A stretch of DNA of 37,200 bases from Halisarca cf. caerulea (lineage: Eukaryota; Porifera; Demospongiae; Chondrillida; Halisarcidae). The notes under the pieces are model-generated. The model was given only the letters and a program-made list of their open reading frames with translations. It did no database searches and was not told the DNA's origin. The stretch is taken from positions 310,601 to 347,800 of the forward strand of contig CAUJGJ010000451.1 in NCBI GenBank assembly GCA_963170055.1, given 5' to 3'. The translations under genes and the position numbers were made by a program. Every line of letters begins with the position of its first letter. Positions within the stretch are counted from its first letter, which is position 1. Shown here piece by piece: positions 1-11,700 of this stretch.

Positions 1-246
1 CTAAGCACCCTTCTAATGATGGCGCCCGGTCAAAGTATTTGTATTTTTCTCCTCTCTAAAGAAGCACCTCCTACTCTAGTATTTTATTTTTTGGGGGCGC
101 GCTAATTGGAAGAAATACGGTATATGCAATTAGGACTCATTTAATTGGCCCTCTCGTTTACGCATGTGGTACATGTCCGCGCTAATTCGGAGGTGTGAAA
201 ATTTCGGTCTTTTTTACAGCTTCTGTTCTCGACTTGTAGAACACAT
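1..246. other. Upstream flank of retroelement pseudogene
   Basis: No gene is visible. The segment around 96-121 (G-run, then CGCGCTAATT and AAATACGGTA) is echoed by CGCGCTAATTCGGAGG near 178-195, so this is probably repeat debris. No TAGTCTC-type terminal repeat, as found on related elements later in the window, was seen here. Confidence 0.3.
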
Positions 247-3152
247 TTGCAAACATCACAAGATGCAGTTTTTATCACAAACTCTCAATGTCTGCCTTCC
301 TTTTCAACTAGTGAACAGTTAGAAATAACGTGGGGAAGTTTTTCAGAAGATCAAATAGTAGCAAACCTCTCACAGGCTTTTGAAGTGATAGTTCACTGGA
401 AACCAAACCTTTTCATGACCCCTCTGGTCATCAAGGGAATTGCTTTGTTGACGAAATGACAAGGCTTTTTAATGCTTTTAACTCAGATTCTTCCATGCAA
501 TCAATCGCAATCAAAGCAGCTATGATTTTTCCAGCCCTCATGTTGCAAAAACCATCCCCCAAATCCAAAACTAGAGATCATGTGAGGATTTTAAAGCGCA
601 GACTTGAAATATGCATGGACAGAAGGTGATATTTTATCTCTTCTAAAGGAAGGTCAGTTGATCCAGAAATAGCTTCATCAACAACTGAAGGTTTCAAATG
701 GAAATGACAGACTTGCGCATAGATTTGCAAAACTGATAACTTCAGGGAAAACACGTTCTGCACTACACCTCCTTTCCAAACAAAACGACCAAGGTGGAGT
801 TCATAAATTGGATGCAGTGATAGATGGATCTTCAGTCAGAGACATTTTAAAATCAAAGCACCCTCAAGCTAAGCCAGCTTCTGAAGATATCATTCTAAAC
901 CCCCTAGACAGCTTTTCTAAACAAATCCCTTCTTTGATCTTTGATGGAATTTCAGCAGATGATATTCGCGTAAGGCTGCTCTTCAAACTCAAGGATCAGC
1001 TGGTCCTTCAGGAATGGATTCACAGTGCTGGAGACGACTATGTACAGCATTTGGCCAACACTCAAATGTCCTGTGTCTTGCAATGGCCACCTTTGCAAAG
1101 AAGATTGCTACCACCTATCCCTCTCATCTATCTACTTATACCGCTTGCCGCCTTATACCCTTAGACAAACAACCAGGGGTGAGACCAATAGGCATTGCAG
1201 ATGTCTGCAGAAGAATTATCGGCAAAGTCATCGATCATGAAATATGCCAAAACTGAATTACAGCAGGCAGTGGGACCACTACAGCTATGTGCTGGGTTTG
1301 TGTCTGGTTGCGAAGCTGGCTTTCACGCTATGAAAGCGATATTTGACAAGGATGAATGTGAAGGAATGATTTTCGTTGATGCATCGAATGCTTTCAACCA
1401 GCTCAATAGGGAAGCCACCATCATAAATTGTCAGTCTTTTTGCCCTGCTCTCGCTCCTGTCCTCATTACAACTTACAGACTTCCACCCTCTTTATATGTT
1501 GATGGGGAATGTATCAAATCATTTAAGGAACCACACAAGGAGAGCCCCTTGGACAATGTATGCCATTGGAACATCCCCTCTGATCAAAAGTCTCTGTGGG
1601 TTAGCCGAGCAAGTCTGGTATGCTGACGATTGATATCAGCAGGGTCCACCCTCACCAACTGGAAAAGGTGGTGGGATGCTCTCTCACAATATGGCCCTAA
1701 GTATGGATACTTTCCCAACAGTTCCAAAACAAAGCTCCTTGTGAAGCCCCAGTATGTGGAAGAAGCACATACCATTTTCCAAGGTACTGGCATTGAGGTA
1801 TGCCATGATGGTGGAAAGTATCTTGGTGGTGCTATCAGCACCTCGTCATTCATTGAGTCGTTCCTACAACAGAAAGTGGCTAAGTGGTTGATTGATCTCG
1901 AACATCTTATTGACATCTCTCATACTCAACCACAAGCTGCTTATTCCACTTTCACTCGTGGATTAATGTCTCGTTGGAACTACCTCTTCCGAATCATTGA
2001 TGTGCAATCTCTTACCACCGATGGTTGTCTCAATCCAATTGAACATCAATTGCGCACCAATTTTTTCCCAGCACTAACAGGTCAAGAGCCACCCAACAAT
2101 ACTACTCGAGATCTCATTGCTCTCCCCGTCAACCTCGGTGGTCTCAACCTACCCAACCCCACACTTTATTGTTCAGACCAGTTTGATGCGTCCCGAAAGA
2201 TCACTGCCCCTCTAGTGAAACAAGTGCTGGACCAAGATAATAGTCAACAGCAGCAAAGTATTGATGAAGTAAAGGCGGCAGTTAAAGCTGAGAAAACCAC
2301 AAAGCTGTGAGATCGAGCATCGACAATAATGAGTCAACTGTCGTCCCCACTCCAGAGGAATGTATAGTTAGCACAGGAAAAAGGAGCATCTTCGTGGCTT
2401 TCAGCAATCCCTATATCAGCTCATGGATTCTCCCTAACCAAGGCAGAATTCAGAGATGCTATTGCCTTGCGTTATGGATGGCCTCTTCAGCGAATGCCAT
2501 CTCATTGCAGCTGTGGGCGTACCATGTCAGTTGACCATGCTCTGTCTTGCCCAGTAGGTGGGTACCCATCTATTAGGCACAATGAAGTGCGAGACTTCAC
2601 AGCCACACTGCTTTCGAATGTTTGCCACAATGTCAACGTCGAACCTCATGTACATTCAGCCTTTAGATGGTGAGGTATATCCTTCAGATCTGCAAACACA
2701 GAAGAAGGTGCACGTCTAGACATCTCTGCGAATGTTTTTTGGGGAAGCAAGTTTGAGAAGGCATTTTTCGATGTAAGGGTATTCAACCCCAGTGCCCAAT
2801 CAAACCGAACTGCTTCCATCCAATCTACTTATTGTCGCCATGAAAAAGAGAAGAGAAGGACATACATGATCAACGAATCATTGAAGTGGACCATGCATCA
2901 TTTACCCCCTTGGTATTGTCAGCCACAGGAGGAGGCATGGGCCCAGCAGCAACAGTCTTCTACAAGAGACTGGCATCAATGATTTCGGAGAAGAAAAACT
3001 CAAAGTATGCCACCATCATCACTTGGATTCGTTGCAAGATTAGTTTTGCACTTCTCAGAATGGCCATCCTAGCCATTAGAGGTGGCAGATCAAAGCCGGG
3101 AACTCCATCCTGGGACCCCGTGGAGGTCCAGATCTCAGAAGGCAGAATCTGA
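247..3152 (+). pseudogene. Decayed reverse transcriptase / CCHC / nuclease-like retroelement ORF
   Basis: Pieces of one long protein lie in order but in several frames, broken by stops and frameshifts. The order is: a divergent N-terminal region (247-1160); an RT segment RPIGIADVCRRIIGK (about 1180-1230); RT motif A FVDASNAFNQLNR (about 1370-1410); a degraded motif B; motif C with an intact YADD (about 1613-1628) that runs straight into a stop; a thumb-like region (1630-2310); a zinc-knuckle-like C-x-C-x7-H-x3-C (about 2500-2560); and GARLD...FFDVRVFNP (about 2710-2800), then a conserved LSATGG / KRLASMIS / WIRCK region to the stop at 3152. RT followed by CCHC and a D...D nuclease-like segment resembles the layout of R2-type non-LTR elements; assigning a restriction-like endonuclease is inference. 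Homologous C-terminal fragments recur at 18904-19727 and 27759-28257. It is clearly non-functional as it stands. Confidence 0.85.
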
Positions 3153-3668
3153 GATCATAGCTGCAAGACAGTTCACATAGCTTATAGTGTGGAGATAGGT
3201 TAATATCATTATTATGCCTTAACATTTAGACTTACATTATGGTATGTAAGTATTATTATCATTATTGTTTAATAGCTATTATTACATTTATTATTGTGTA
3301 TTGCAATTGTTCCGTAGTGTAATTACATTACGTAAAGTTTTTTCAGTGTGAAAACTTGTAGAAGCTTCCGAGTGTTAACTAAGGGTTTTACGTGTAGGTA
3401 GACGCGTAAATGTTTCGAGGGTAGCCCTAAGAAAAGGTTCTCCTTAATTGCAAAGAAGCTAGGAAGCTTTTCCTAACCTATACTGAAATGCGAAATGCTT
3501 TGGACGCTACATGGTGAAACGCTTTCAAGAGCATTTTTCTCACATCGTTGCACCCAGCGGAAAACTAAAATTCTGCAAAGGTACTCGTTTGGTCACATGC
3601 TGGCATGTGACAGGGGAAACTGACGACATCTAACGTCGATGTGGGCGCATTGGGTGGTTAGAGTATGG
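3153..3668. other. Non-coding flank downstream of RT pseudogene
   Basis: AT-rich sequence with ATT/TTA-rich stretches. No credible ORF, RNA gene or terminal inverted repeat was seen. Confidence 0.4.
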
Positions 3669-3847
3669 ATCTGCTGGCATTCTCGCTCGGCTCGCTTACT
3701 GCTTACCGAAGATCGTACGCCGAATTTCTAGAATGCCTTTCTCTACCATAGCGTCGTACTGTCTGGCATCTGCTGGTATTCCCGCTCGGCTCGCTTACTG
3801 CTTACCGAAGATCGTACGCCGAATTTCTAGAATGCCTTTCTCCACCA
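3669..3847. repeat. Two-copy 99-bp-period direct repeat
   Basis: About 79 bp beginning ATCTGCTGG at 3669 recurs at 3768 with very few differences (both copies contain GCTCGGCTCGCTTACTGC and GAAGATCGTACGCCGAAT). The spacing of 99 bp includes a roughly 20-bp unique link. The near-identity implies a recent tandem duplication. No coding role is evident. Confidence 0.9.
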
Positions 3848-4125
3848 GAATCGGTTTGCGCTTTTTCATTTCGCAAGACTGGCACAAAGTGTGATTGACA
3901 TTGCCGGTGTGTTCTACAAACTGTATTCACAAGACTTAGTACGTTTATCAATTTAAACCCTGTTTTTCAAACAGTCTATATAGTTGGTATATATTACAAG
4001 AATCCAATGTCGTTAACTCTATTCTAACTATGCAATCATTTGCTACAGTAGCTCTCACTACTATTTTGTTTGGGTCAATATATTTTTTAACCTTAAAATT
4101 TGACATGTATTCTTTTATTGGAATC

Positions 4126-4371
4126 AGGTACAGTGTTCTTGTAGCACTTGTGATGTACCAGCGGCCGGGTACGGTGATGTACCAGCGCCCAGGTACAGTG
4201 TTCTTGTAGCACTTGTGATGTACCAGCGGCCGGGTACGGTGATGTACCAGCGCCCAGGTACAGTGTTCTTGTAGCACTTGTGATGTACCAGCGCCCAGGT
4301 ACAGTGTTCTTGTAGCACTTGTGATGTACCAGCGCCCAGGTACAGTGTTCTTGTAGCACTTGTGATGTACC
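4126..4371. repeat. Minisatellite with 41-bp core and 65-bp variant units
   Basis: The core starting AGGTACAGTGTTCTTGTAGC begins at 4126, 4191, 4256, 4297 and 4338, giving periods of 65, 65, 41 and 41. The first two units carry an extra 24 bp (GGCCGGGTACGGTGATG plus repeated flank). Each unit contains GTACC and GGTAC half-sites in inverted orientation. Long minus-strand reading frames through it are a by-product of the periodicity. Confidence 0.95.
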
Positions 4372-4854
4372 CTTGACCTTTTATTTGAACAGTCAACCTC
4401 CATGCAGTAGCCTTGGTTGTATCTATATTTGTACTTGTGAGAACAATTTACTGTTGGCACTGCCACATGCAAACTGTATTATTAGATATTCTTTACAGAT
4501 CACAAACATTTCTATAAACTTGTTTACATTATTTTTCATCTTATTAATTGATAACAATGTTTACAATAATGAAGTTCAAGATGACAATGTGTCAATAACT
4601 GTGTTCACAATCTAGATAATGCTTGCATGCCAGTGGATCCCTTCTCAAGGCATACATACCTGCGTAAAGGGTGAGAGGTATGGACATGATTTGCTTTGTA
4701 TACTGTGCTACTGCAAACACATAACATGTAGGTGATATATATATTCAATGAAGCAACACTGTCAAACCATGCATATACACAAACTTAATACATGGATATA
4801 CAATCATACATTGCTATTTTCAAGTGGCAACATGATATTATTATATGTACGCTA

Positions 4855-5035
4855 CAGTGGAACTTCTTTAGTGAATGGCCCAGGCATGGCCTCTTGTGGT
4901 TGTGGTTCCCCTGCTCAAAGGTTATTCTATATGCACATGCAACAATCTACCACAAACCAATAATTAAAATGGTACTAGAACAGTCTGTACTAGTGGATTC
5001 TGGGGGGTGGGACTATGTTATAAGAGATTCCACTG
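4855..5035. mobile_element. Small TA-flanked inverted-repeat element (Tigger/pogo-like MITE)
   Basis: Left end CAGTGGAACTTCTTTA and right end GAGATTCCACTG are inverted repeats, with a TA dinucleotide directly outside each end (4853-4854 and 5036-5037). CAGTGGAACC-type ends with TA duplication are typical of Tc1/mariner-Tigger-like non-autonomous elements. No transposase is present. Confidence 0.7.
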
Positions 5036-5095
5036 TACATATTATGTACAATGGTGTGTATGCAAGATCTAGTGTGCTAGTAATACAAACACATA

Positions 5096-5290
5096 CAGTG
5101 AAATCTCTGAAATGGATTCAAATAAGGACATATGTAGTGTAATAAACCTATCTACAATGGACATAACTTGAGGTCCCAAAACATGTACTCCCTATAGTCA
5201 AAGATACATTTTGAACCTCCCACAGAGGAAACCACCTACAAAGAACAAAGAAAGCTGTCCCGAAGTGAGCTTTATTTGGAGGTTTCACTG
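5096..5290. mobile_element. Second TA-type inverted-repeat element, same style
   Basis: Left end CAGTGAAATCTC follows TA; right end GGAGGTTTCACTG is its inverted counterpart, followed by CA rather than TA. It is a diverged relative of the element at 4855-5035, about 60 bp downstream of it. Confidence 0.55.
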
Positions 5291-5410
5291 CAGGTACATT
5301 GAGCTCGTGTACAAGAGTATGTAGGTATGTGTGTGTCCATATAGAAGTGAGTGTATATGCAGGCAGCACAAGTGTGTGAGTGTGTACTGATGCCTGATGC
5401 ATAATTTAAT

Positions 5411-5521
<111 letters not shown>

Positions 5522-5606
5522 GTGCTGACACACACACGCACATCATAGACATACTACAAAACTTACATAGTAAAGAGATTATGCACACATACTCACACAT
5601 GCACAA

Positions 5607-5610
5607 ACAC

Positions 5611-5677
<67 letters not shown>
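5607..5677. repeat. (CA)n microsatellite, inverted relative to 5419-5519
   Basis: About 70 bp of CA dinucleotides. It is the reverse complement of the TG tract about 90 bp upstream, so the two could pair as the stem of a large hairpin. Confidence 0.97.
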
Positions 5678-5679
<2 letters not shown>

Positions 5680-5680
5680 A

Positions 5681-6035
5681 CATGGGGTTTATGCACAAAG
5701 TTTATCTTGGTGTTGTGTACCTGCTCACATAACTATACATTCCATAATTACAAAACCAAAGGAGACCTACCTGGGTGCCTTGTCTGCTTGAAAGCCGTAT
5801 AAAGGGTTCAATCAGAGTTTCATTGGCCCATATAATGGGGCTTGAGATCAGAAATAAGTCCTTCAGGACTGAGAAATGCCCACATAGTATCTTCAATTTT
5901 CAGGTGCCTGGCATGAAGTAGCCTGTCGAAACGAGTAGATGTAAGTAAAAAATTCAAAAAACTACTGAACAAATGCCATTGAACAGCAGTTAATTGAATG
6001 CTGTAAGCACACAGGTGACACCAAGAAGGCCAGAC
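5681..6035 (-). repeat. Duplicated block, copy 1 (with splice-like sites)
   Basis: This block is homologous to 6334-6721. On the minus strand it holds a TTCTTG then GTGTCA junction, a pyrimidine-rich acceptor TTTCGACAG, an exon-like segment containing ATGCCAGGCACCTGAA, and a donor CACCCAG|GTAGGT. Compared with copy 2, the long reading frame is broken by two stops. Confidence 0.75.
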
Positions 6036-6333
6036 ATCCCACTGTGTTGGCAGTGTTGGGTATATAGGCAGTACATGCGTGTGAGAGTGTGCATTCATGT
6101 ACGTACACATGATTGAGTATGTGTACAACAGTACTATACTTGACTGTGTGGAGTGCACTGGGGTAATTCAGGATAGGGTCTTTACTTCTACTTTGGGTAA
6201 GCTTTCTAGGTATACTTACTACTGCTAAACTTCCAATTCGTAGAGACAACACTGAGGAGAAATGCTGTATGTTTCTTGTGGTTGCCCGAATTACCCTGTT
6301 CCTACAGCTGACACATATGGTAAACACATGCTA

Positions 6334-6721
6334 CATGGGGGCATACACAAGAGTTGTTGTGTACCTATTCTCATAACTACATTCCACCACAATTATATAA
6401 CACTCAATCAAAAGGAGACATACCTGGGCGCATTGTCTACTTCACAAGTTTTATCCTGCGTTGCTTAAAGAAGCCCAAAGTTGTATAAAGGGCACAATAC
6501 GAGATCCATTGGTTTATATTATGGAGTTTGAGATAGGGAATATGCCGTACAGGGTGGAGAACTGCCCGAATAGCGTCTTCACGTTTCAGATCCCTGGCAC
6601 GAAGCGACCTGCCAATACAACCAGAAGTAAGTAGCAATTAATAAACAGATGCAATTGAACATAATATGACCTGATATACTTGTACACTGTATGTACACAG
6701 AGGATACCAAGAAGGCTCGAG
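6334..6721 (-). repeat. Duplicated block, copy 2 (with splice-like sites)
   Basis: This block is homologous to 5681-6035. On the minus strand it has TTCTTG|GTATCC, an acceptor TATTGGCAG, an exon-like segment with GTGCCAGGGATCTGAAACG, and a donor GCCCAG|GTATGT. About 35 bp near 6450 is absent from copy 1. Conservation of both intron boundaries in both copies suggests the block contained one or more real exons when duplicated. Confidence 0.75.
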
Positions 6722-7073
6722 TTTCTGGCGCAGTTTCTGGTAAGCGGCGCATAGGACAAATGCAGCAAAGGGACAAGTTGCCGGTTCCCTCATGCCATGA
6801 AGAAATTGCTAGAAAACAAGCATGCAACTCCCATACGGGATATTCTACAAATTCCCGAAATGTACAGACCTATCATGTAAAAGGGTCCATTGAAACGGGA
6901 ACACGAAAGTGCAAGAAAGTGGGAGTCCTACAAAGTAGGAAACTAAACTACAAAAACGGTTTTTCTCAAAACCACCATGCACATTTCAAAACACATCACC
7001 ACGTGCACATTACTACAAAAACCAAACCTTTCTTGTGCACTAGATACTGGTCCATTGGTTCAGCTCCGGCCAT
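6424..7073 (-). CDS. Candidate short multi-exon gene of unknown function
   Basis: I do not recognise this gene. A minus-strand ATG at 7073-7071 in a good context (AAAATGGCC) opens MAGAEPMDQYLVHKK before a GT at about 7028. A second exon-like segment is 6808-6708 (acceptor TTTTCTAG, donor CTTG|GTATCC) and a third is 6608-6424 (acceptor TTGGCAG, donor CCCAG|GTATGT). Two readings compete. In one, phase-consistent splicing gives about 59 residues ending RAFLVASCQGSET. In the other, the frame KLRQKLEPSW-SLRARDLKRED continues about 57 residues into the third exon before a stop. The first ends soon after the second junction, and so does copy 1 of the duplication. The exon structure is inferred from splice motifs only, and a non-coding spliced RNA is equally possible. 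Confidence 0.3.
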
Positions 7074-7119
7074 TTTAGTTTCATGATGCAACGTATCGCA
7101 TCAGCTAAATCTCCCTCCT

Positions 7120-7133
7120 GTGCGCATGCGCAC
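7120..7133. promoter_or_regulatory. NRF1-type palindromic site in a candidate promoter
   Basis: GTGCGCATGCGCAC is a perfect 14-bp palindrome matching the known NRF1 core TGCGCATGCGCA. It lies 47 bp upstream of the minus-strand ATG at 7073, where AAAATGGCC is also YY1-like. This combination is typical of compact animal promoters. Function is inferred. Confidence 0.55.
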
Positions 7134-7499
7134 CACCTTAATTGGGCCAAAAATCTTTCACATTCATGGGCACATCACTAGCTGTGGAGATCACTGCCAT
7201 CAAAGATTAGAGGCAACATTGACTATAGACTATTTTCGTCTGAGTGTGAGGCACTATTCCAGCATTGAGCTATCATGTTTTTCCTATTCTAACTGACTTA
7301 TTGCATGTGTTCAATCATTACTTAAGTTTTTCTTCATTGTTAAAATTCCATTTAATTTACACAATTCATTTTCAATATCTTCATGCACGCATGATTTTCC
7401 TTCCCTAATATTTTGTATCTCATTAATTCCATTAAATTTATTTTTCTCTATTTAATTTTGTATTGTTATTCTTATATTTTTTCATTTTCTTTTTCCCTG

Positions 7500-7562
7500 T
7501 CCTTTTGATTTGTGGGTATTTTAATAGCCAATGGCTAAAGGCTTTCCAGGTAAAATAATGAT
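7500..7562 (+). repeat. Possible LINE 3' terminal fragment
   Basis: The motif AGCCAATGGCTAAAGGC followed by TTTCCAGGTAAAATAATGA resembles (on the opposite strand) sequences at 27154-27200 and 16395-16435. The simple AT-rich tail is what a non-LTR retrotransposon 3' end would show. Short and diverged. Confidence 0.35.
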
Positions 7563-8799
7563 ACCTGATATACCTGATGTTCAAACACAAGGCAAGGAGC
7601 AAAAGCTTGAATCACGAGATAACCATGTGACTAATTATATTTTATAGGCGCCGTAAAATAACAATTTCTCACCATGCATATGATGATGAATTATAAGAGC
7701 ACTGTCAAAACAAATCTGGACATGCATGCGTAATTAGGCATTGTCATGTGCATGGACTTGTGCATGGCAGATATGATCGATCGATGATGTGATAATGATG
7801 CAATACATTCCACCATTTATACAATTATGTGGTACATATACAAATTTATATTAATATACTTGCAAAGTATATAATATTATACTGATCGATCAAATTGCAT
7901 GGACATATGCATGGATATACTTTTCCAGTTTTATAACAATACATAAAATATTAAATCAAAGCTATATATTGTGGTATACATGTAGGTATATGTAGCTTAA
8001 ATTCATGTGCATACATTACAAAAAGAGCTATAGGTAGGCTATAAGGTATACGTAGATAGTTATAATACAATTCTTCTGTCATACAGTATGCATTTACATG
8101 CATTGCCTATACCACACATGCCACTCTGCACACATGCATTCATATCTTGCAATACAATTATATACATTAATTTATGTGTACTACAATATATGTATATATT
8201 TCTAAACTGATGCACTGTAACATCGAAAGTTCTGGCAAGTTTGTATGCTTCAAACAGTAGCAGTGTGATCTGTATTGTTCTATATATGCTATGGCAGTGT
8301 TGGGAAAATACAGATCTTTCCATGTGGTTTAGTCTGTTAATTGACAAAAGGAAATTAGTTAATCAACTATAAAAGCACCTATGCCAGCTATGTATTTTAT
8401 AGAAAATTGTATAAATAAGAACTGCACTATATGCAATATCTGATACCACATAATACTTAGTACTACATGTCAAGAAAATCGCGAAATTAAAAATTGCAGT
8501 GTCCGTATTAATTGGTCAAAATCACACACTCTTTACTTTGCATAACATTCTGTATATGCGACATGTTTGTAGGGATCTGTACATTAATGTCAGACATTTC
8601 CTAACAACAGGTAAATACATCTACTAGTAATTTTGAGATCTGTACACATGTCAAAAATGTTGCAATACAAAAGAAAATTATGTTCTTGGGTCAAGTGCAT
8701 GCTATGATAATCATCACAATACTGTAAAAAGTACTATCAATCAGATGGATGCACACAATATTATTATACAAAAAGACATTGTGGTACACATGAGTATGC
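7563..8799. other. AT-rich intergenic region
   Basis: No coding sequence supported by splice signals or protein homology was seen. Short frames here look random. The region lies downstream of the lipase stop codon at 8800 and probably includes its 3' untranslated region. Confidence 0.5.
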
Positions 8800-11700
8800 C
8801 TAACTGTCTGGGAGCAAACTGAATTGTCGTTTAACAGTATTGAAAGCTGCTATCACTTCATTGGGTACATGATGGTCAATTGTACCATTACCAATGCGAA
8901 TTACTCCAAGGTCTTCATTTGGATACCACAAAACACTCATTCCCGCCTCCTCCTGATTACAGCATCTAGTGTGTAATAGAAATAGCCATCATGCCTCTAT
9001 GGTAAGTACATCTCACTATTGTGACCATGTTCTCTTCCAGGTAGAGATAGAAAGGCCCTAACCATTAATTCTAGTGCAGGCAAGTACCATAGAACACTCA
9101 GCATAATGATAACTAATGATGACTCAGAAAATGCATATACAAAACAAGGATATATGACATGTGGAACTAAGCGGCAGAGGCAATTAATACTTACTTCACA
9201 TTCACGACTGCTTCAATGCAGTGCACCCTCGTATGAATAGTCAAAATGCAAAGTATGTACATACAATTTATATTAGAGTACACATGTTTACGTTATATAG
9301 GATTACCACAATATTACTAATACACACCATGTATACACTGTCACATTTGAACACCATTTGCATGTACAACCCTTACATTGTGGTACTGTTGGAATCCTCC
9401 ATTTCCATCAATATGATTCTACCAGCAGCAAAGGTTGGAAACAAAATCTCTTTCTTGATGTACTTCTGAAAGTTATGGACATAGCCTTTTCTGGTCTTGT
9501 TTTGCCAAATTCTTCCAAATTTCTTAGCACAGTACACACTAAAAAGTATGGATGACAAATTCCTTGGTCGATGAACAATGGGAAATGAAGAATGGCTATC
9601 TCTTGAGGAGCAACAATTTAGCCAGCTCCCTAAAACAATTTGGTACTGATAGAGTAGAATGAGAAAGTATGTGGTAAATGAATACACTGTAAGCTTGGGT
9701 TTTGCCCACCCCACCCATGCAAGCGCTCACATACATTCACGCACCCCCCCCCCCCCCCATGTACACATCTGAAAACAAAACAATTATAGCGGTATACAGT
9801 AACTACAAACATGGACAGCACCAAGTAATACAAATCATAGTATTGGGCTTATAAAAACTGACATATTTACAGTGGCACAACAGAAGGCACAATTAGAGCA
9901 TTGTACTATATGTAAGAAAATGCTGTACTATAGATAGGTATGTGTCATATACAGACTGCAGCATAATGAAGATTGAGAATGGTTGAAGAAATCTTGATCT
10001 TATCTGAAAAGAATACATATGACATTGTACATAATATGTTTCCTTGCTTGTTGCATGTACTGTATGTACGAAGTTCAAGAGGATTAACAAAAGTGAGATT
10101 ACTTTTGGCCTTTGGGTATGCCTTAGTAAACGTGACATCCAGCTGCACAAATGGATCAAGCTTCTTAGCGTTGTTCTGAGAGAAAAACGAACATACAGTA
10201 TTATATTAATATTACTATTAACAACAAAGTAAAACATGCATACTGCATGTACGTATATACATAATGTGTATGTGTACATATGCACAAAGTAATTCTTAAT
10301 CAATCCAAAATCCGTAACAATTGCAATTTCTAGAAAAAGCATTGTCTAAGCCAATCAAAGGATAGAAAGTGATGTGATTGGTTTCTTTGTGCAGCCAATA
10401 GTTACTTGTTTCTAACTTTACATGACAATCTGAGATCAGTTTGTGTTTTGCAATTTAGAGAATCAGTACCTGTCAGCAATTGTTATCTACAGTAAGTGTT
10501 AACAAAGTACCAGGTTCAGGAGGAACAGGTTTTTAGGTAGTCCCAGTCAAGTGAATTATGGTGACCCCTGTGAATCAATGTATATCATAGGACGTGACAA
10601 TATGACACATGGGAAACAACCAGAAATGGGAAAATAGCTACTTTCTGTATGATGGTTGCAATGTCATTTCACTACAATGATATCTTAAATGGGACCCAAA
10701 TAAAGACACAGTGCATGCCTTGAAATCAAATCGTTTCCAACAACAAATGATGTCACAAATTTCTTTGTGTATTCCATGACAGGATAGCTGAAGGCACAGC
10801 CAACTGGAGAATAGGTGTAGCATGTCAGATTAGGAAAAAACTCTCTCAAAATGATGCCCAGTGCTGTAGCAGCTCCTGCACCCAGAGAATGTCCAACAAT
10901 GACCAAACTGTAGTCCTACAGATATAAACAGAATTCTGACAATGAAACCATACAAAAGCACACTGTGATGCTGATTGAAGCTTACTGGGTGCTCACTAAA
11001 AGCCCGTGATAGTATTTCTTTGTCTGAAAGGATATTTTTTATTGTAACAGCTGTTGAATGCACACCAACGTGTATGTATGTATCCATTTCGCTATAGGGC
11101 TCTTCATCAATAGTAATTTTTCTCAAGCTTACTGTCAGATCTGTCAGGATATCCTACAAAATGCAATAAAAACATGTATGTATGCAAATACATATCACCC
11201 AATACAAAAAGTTCAATGACTAAAAGGAGTGTTTGAGTGGTGCACTGTTATTGCATACACTGCACTAGTCAATATACAGGGTTCTATCTAGGACACAAAT
11301 TTTGGAGGGGAAGCTTGAGCATTACAATAAATGACTACCACGTGATATATGGTTGTAGTTTTGATGTATTTGTTGTATGTATATAGCAGGGTTTCCTTCA
11401 ACATAATGATTGGGGGGGTTAATTACAAAGTATAGTAGGGGGGCAGATACATCTATGTACATATGTGGTATCCTAGACATCTATAAAACACATTTAGTAC
11501 AGTGATATAAGTAGGTGCAGATATAGGCAGAACCCTATCATTAGTTCAATGAGATGTACTAATACTGCCAGTAACTGTATTACTCACCTTCAGTGACAGA
11601 GAACCACGAACAGTTATGACAATGGACTTCTTTGAATGGTCACATATTACAGCAAATGGTGATGAATACAGCTAAAAATGACAGATACAGTAAATAATAC

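Noticed and set aside
1..3400. TAGTCTC-type terminal repeats around the largest RT pseudogene
   Set aside because: Searched by eye upstream of 247 and downstream of 3152; no matching ends were found, so this copy does not itself support the TIR-carrier idea.
3948..4472. 174-codon minus-strand frame with repeated HKCYKNTVPGRWYI units
   Set aside because: It is the minisatellite read in frame. The period changes (65 and 41) keep several frames open at once, and no splice or start context supports a gene. A repeat protein cannot be strictly excluded.
6691..7086. 131-codon plus-strand frame
   Set aside because: It overlaps the splice-like sites and ATG on the minus strand and has no recognised motif; probably an antisense shadow.
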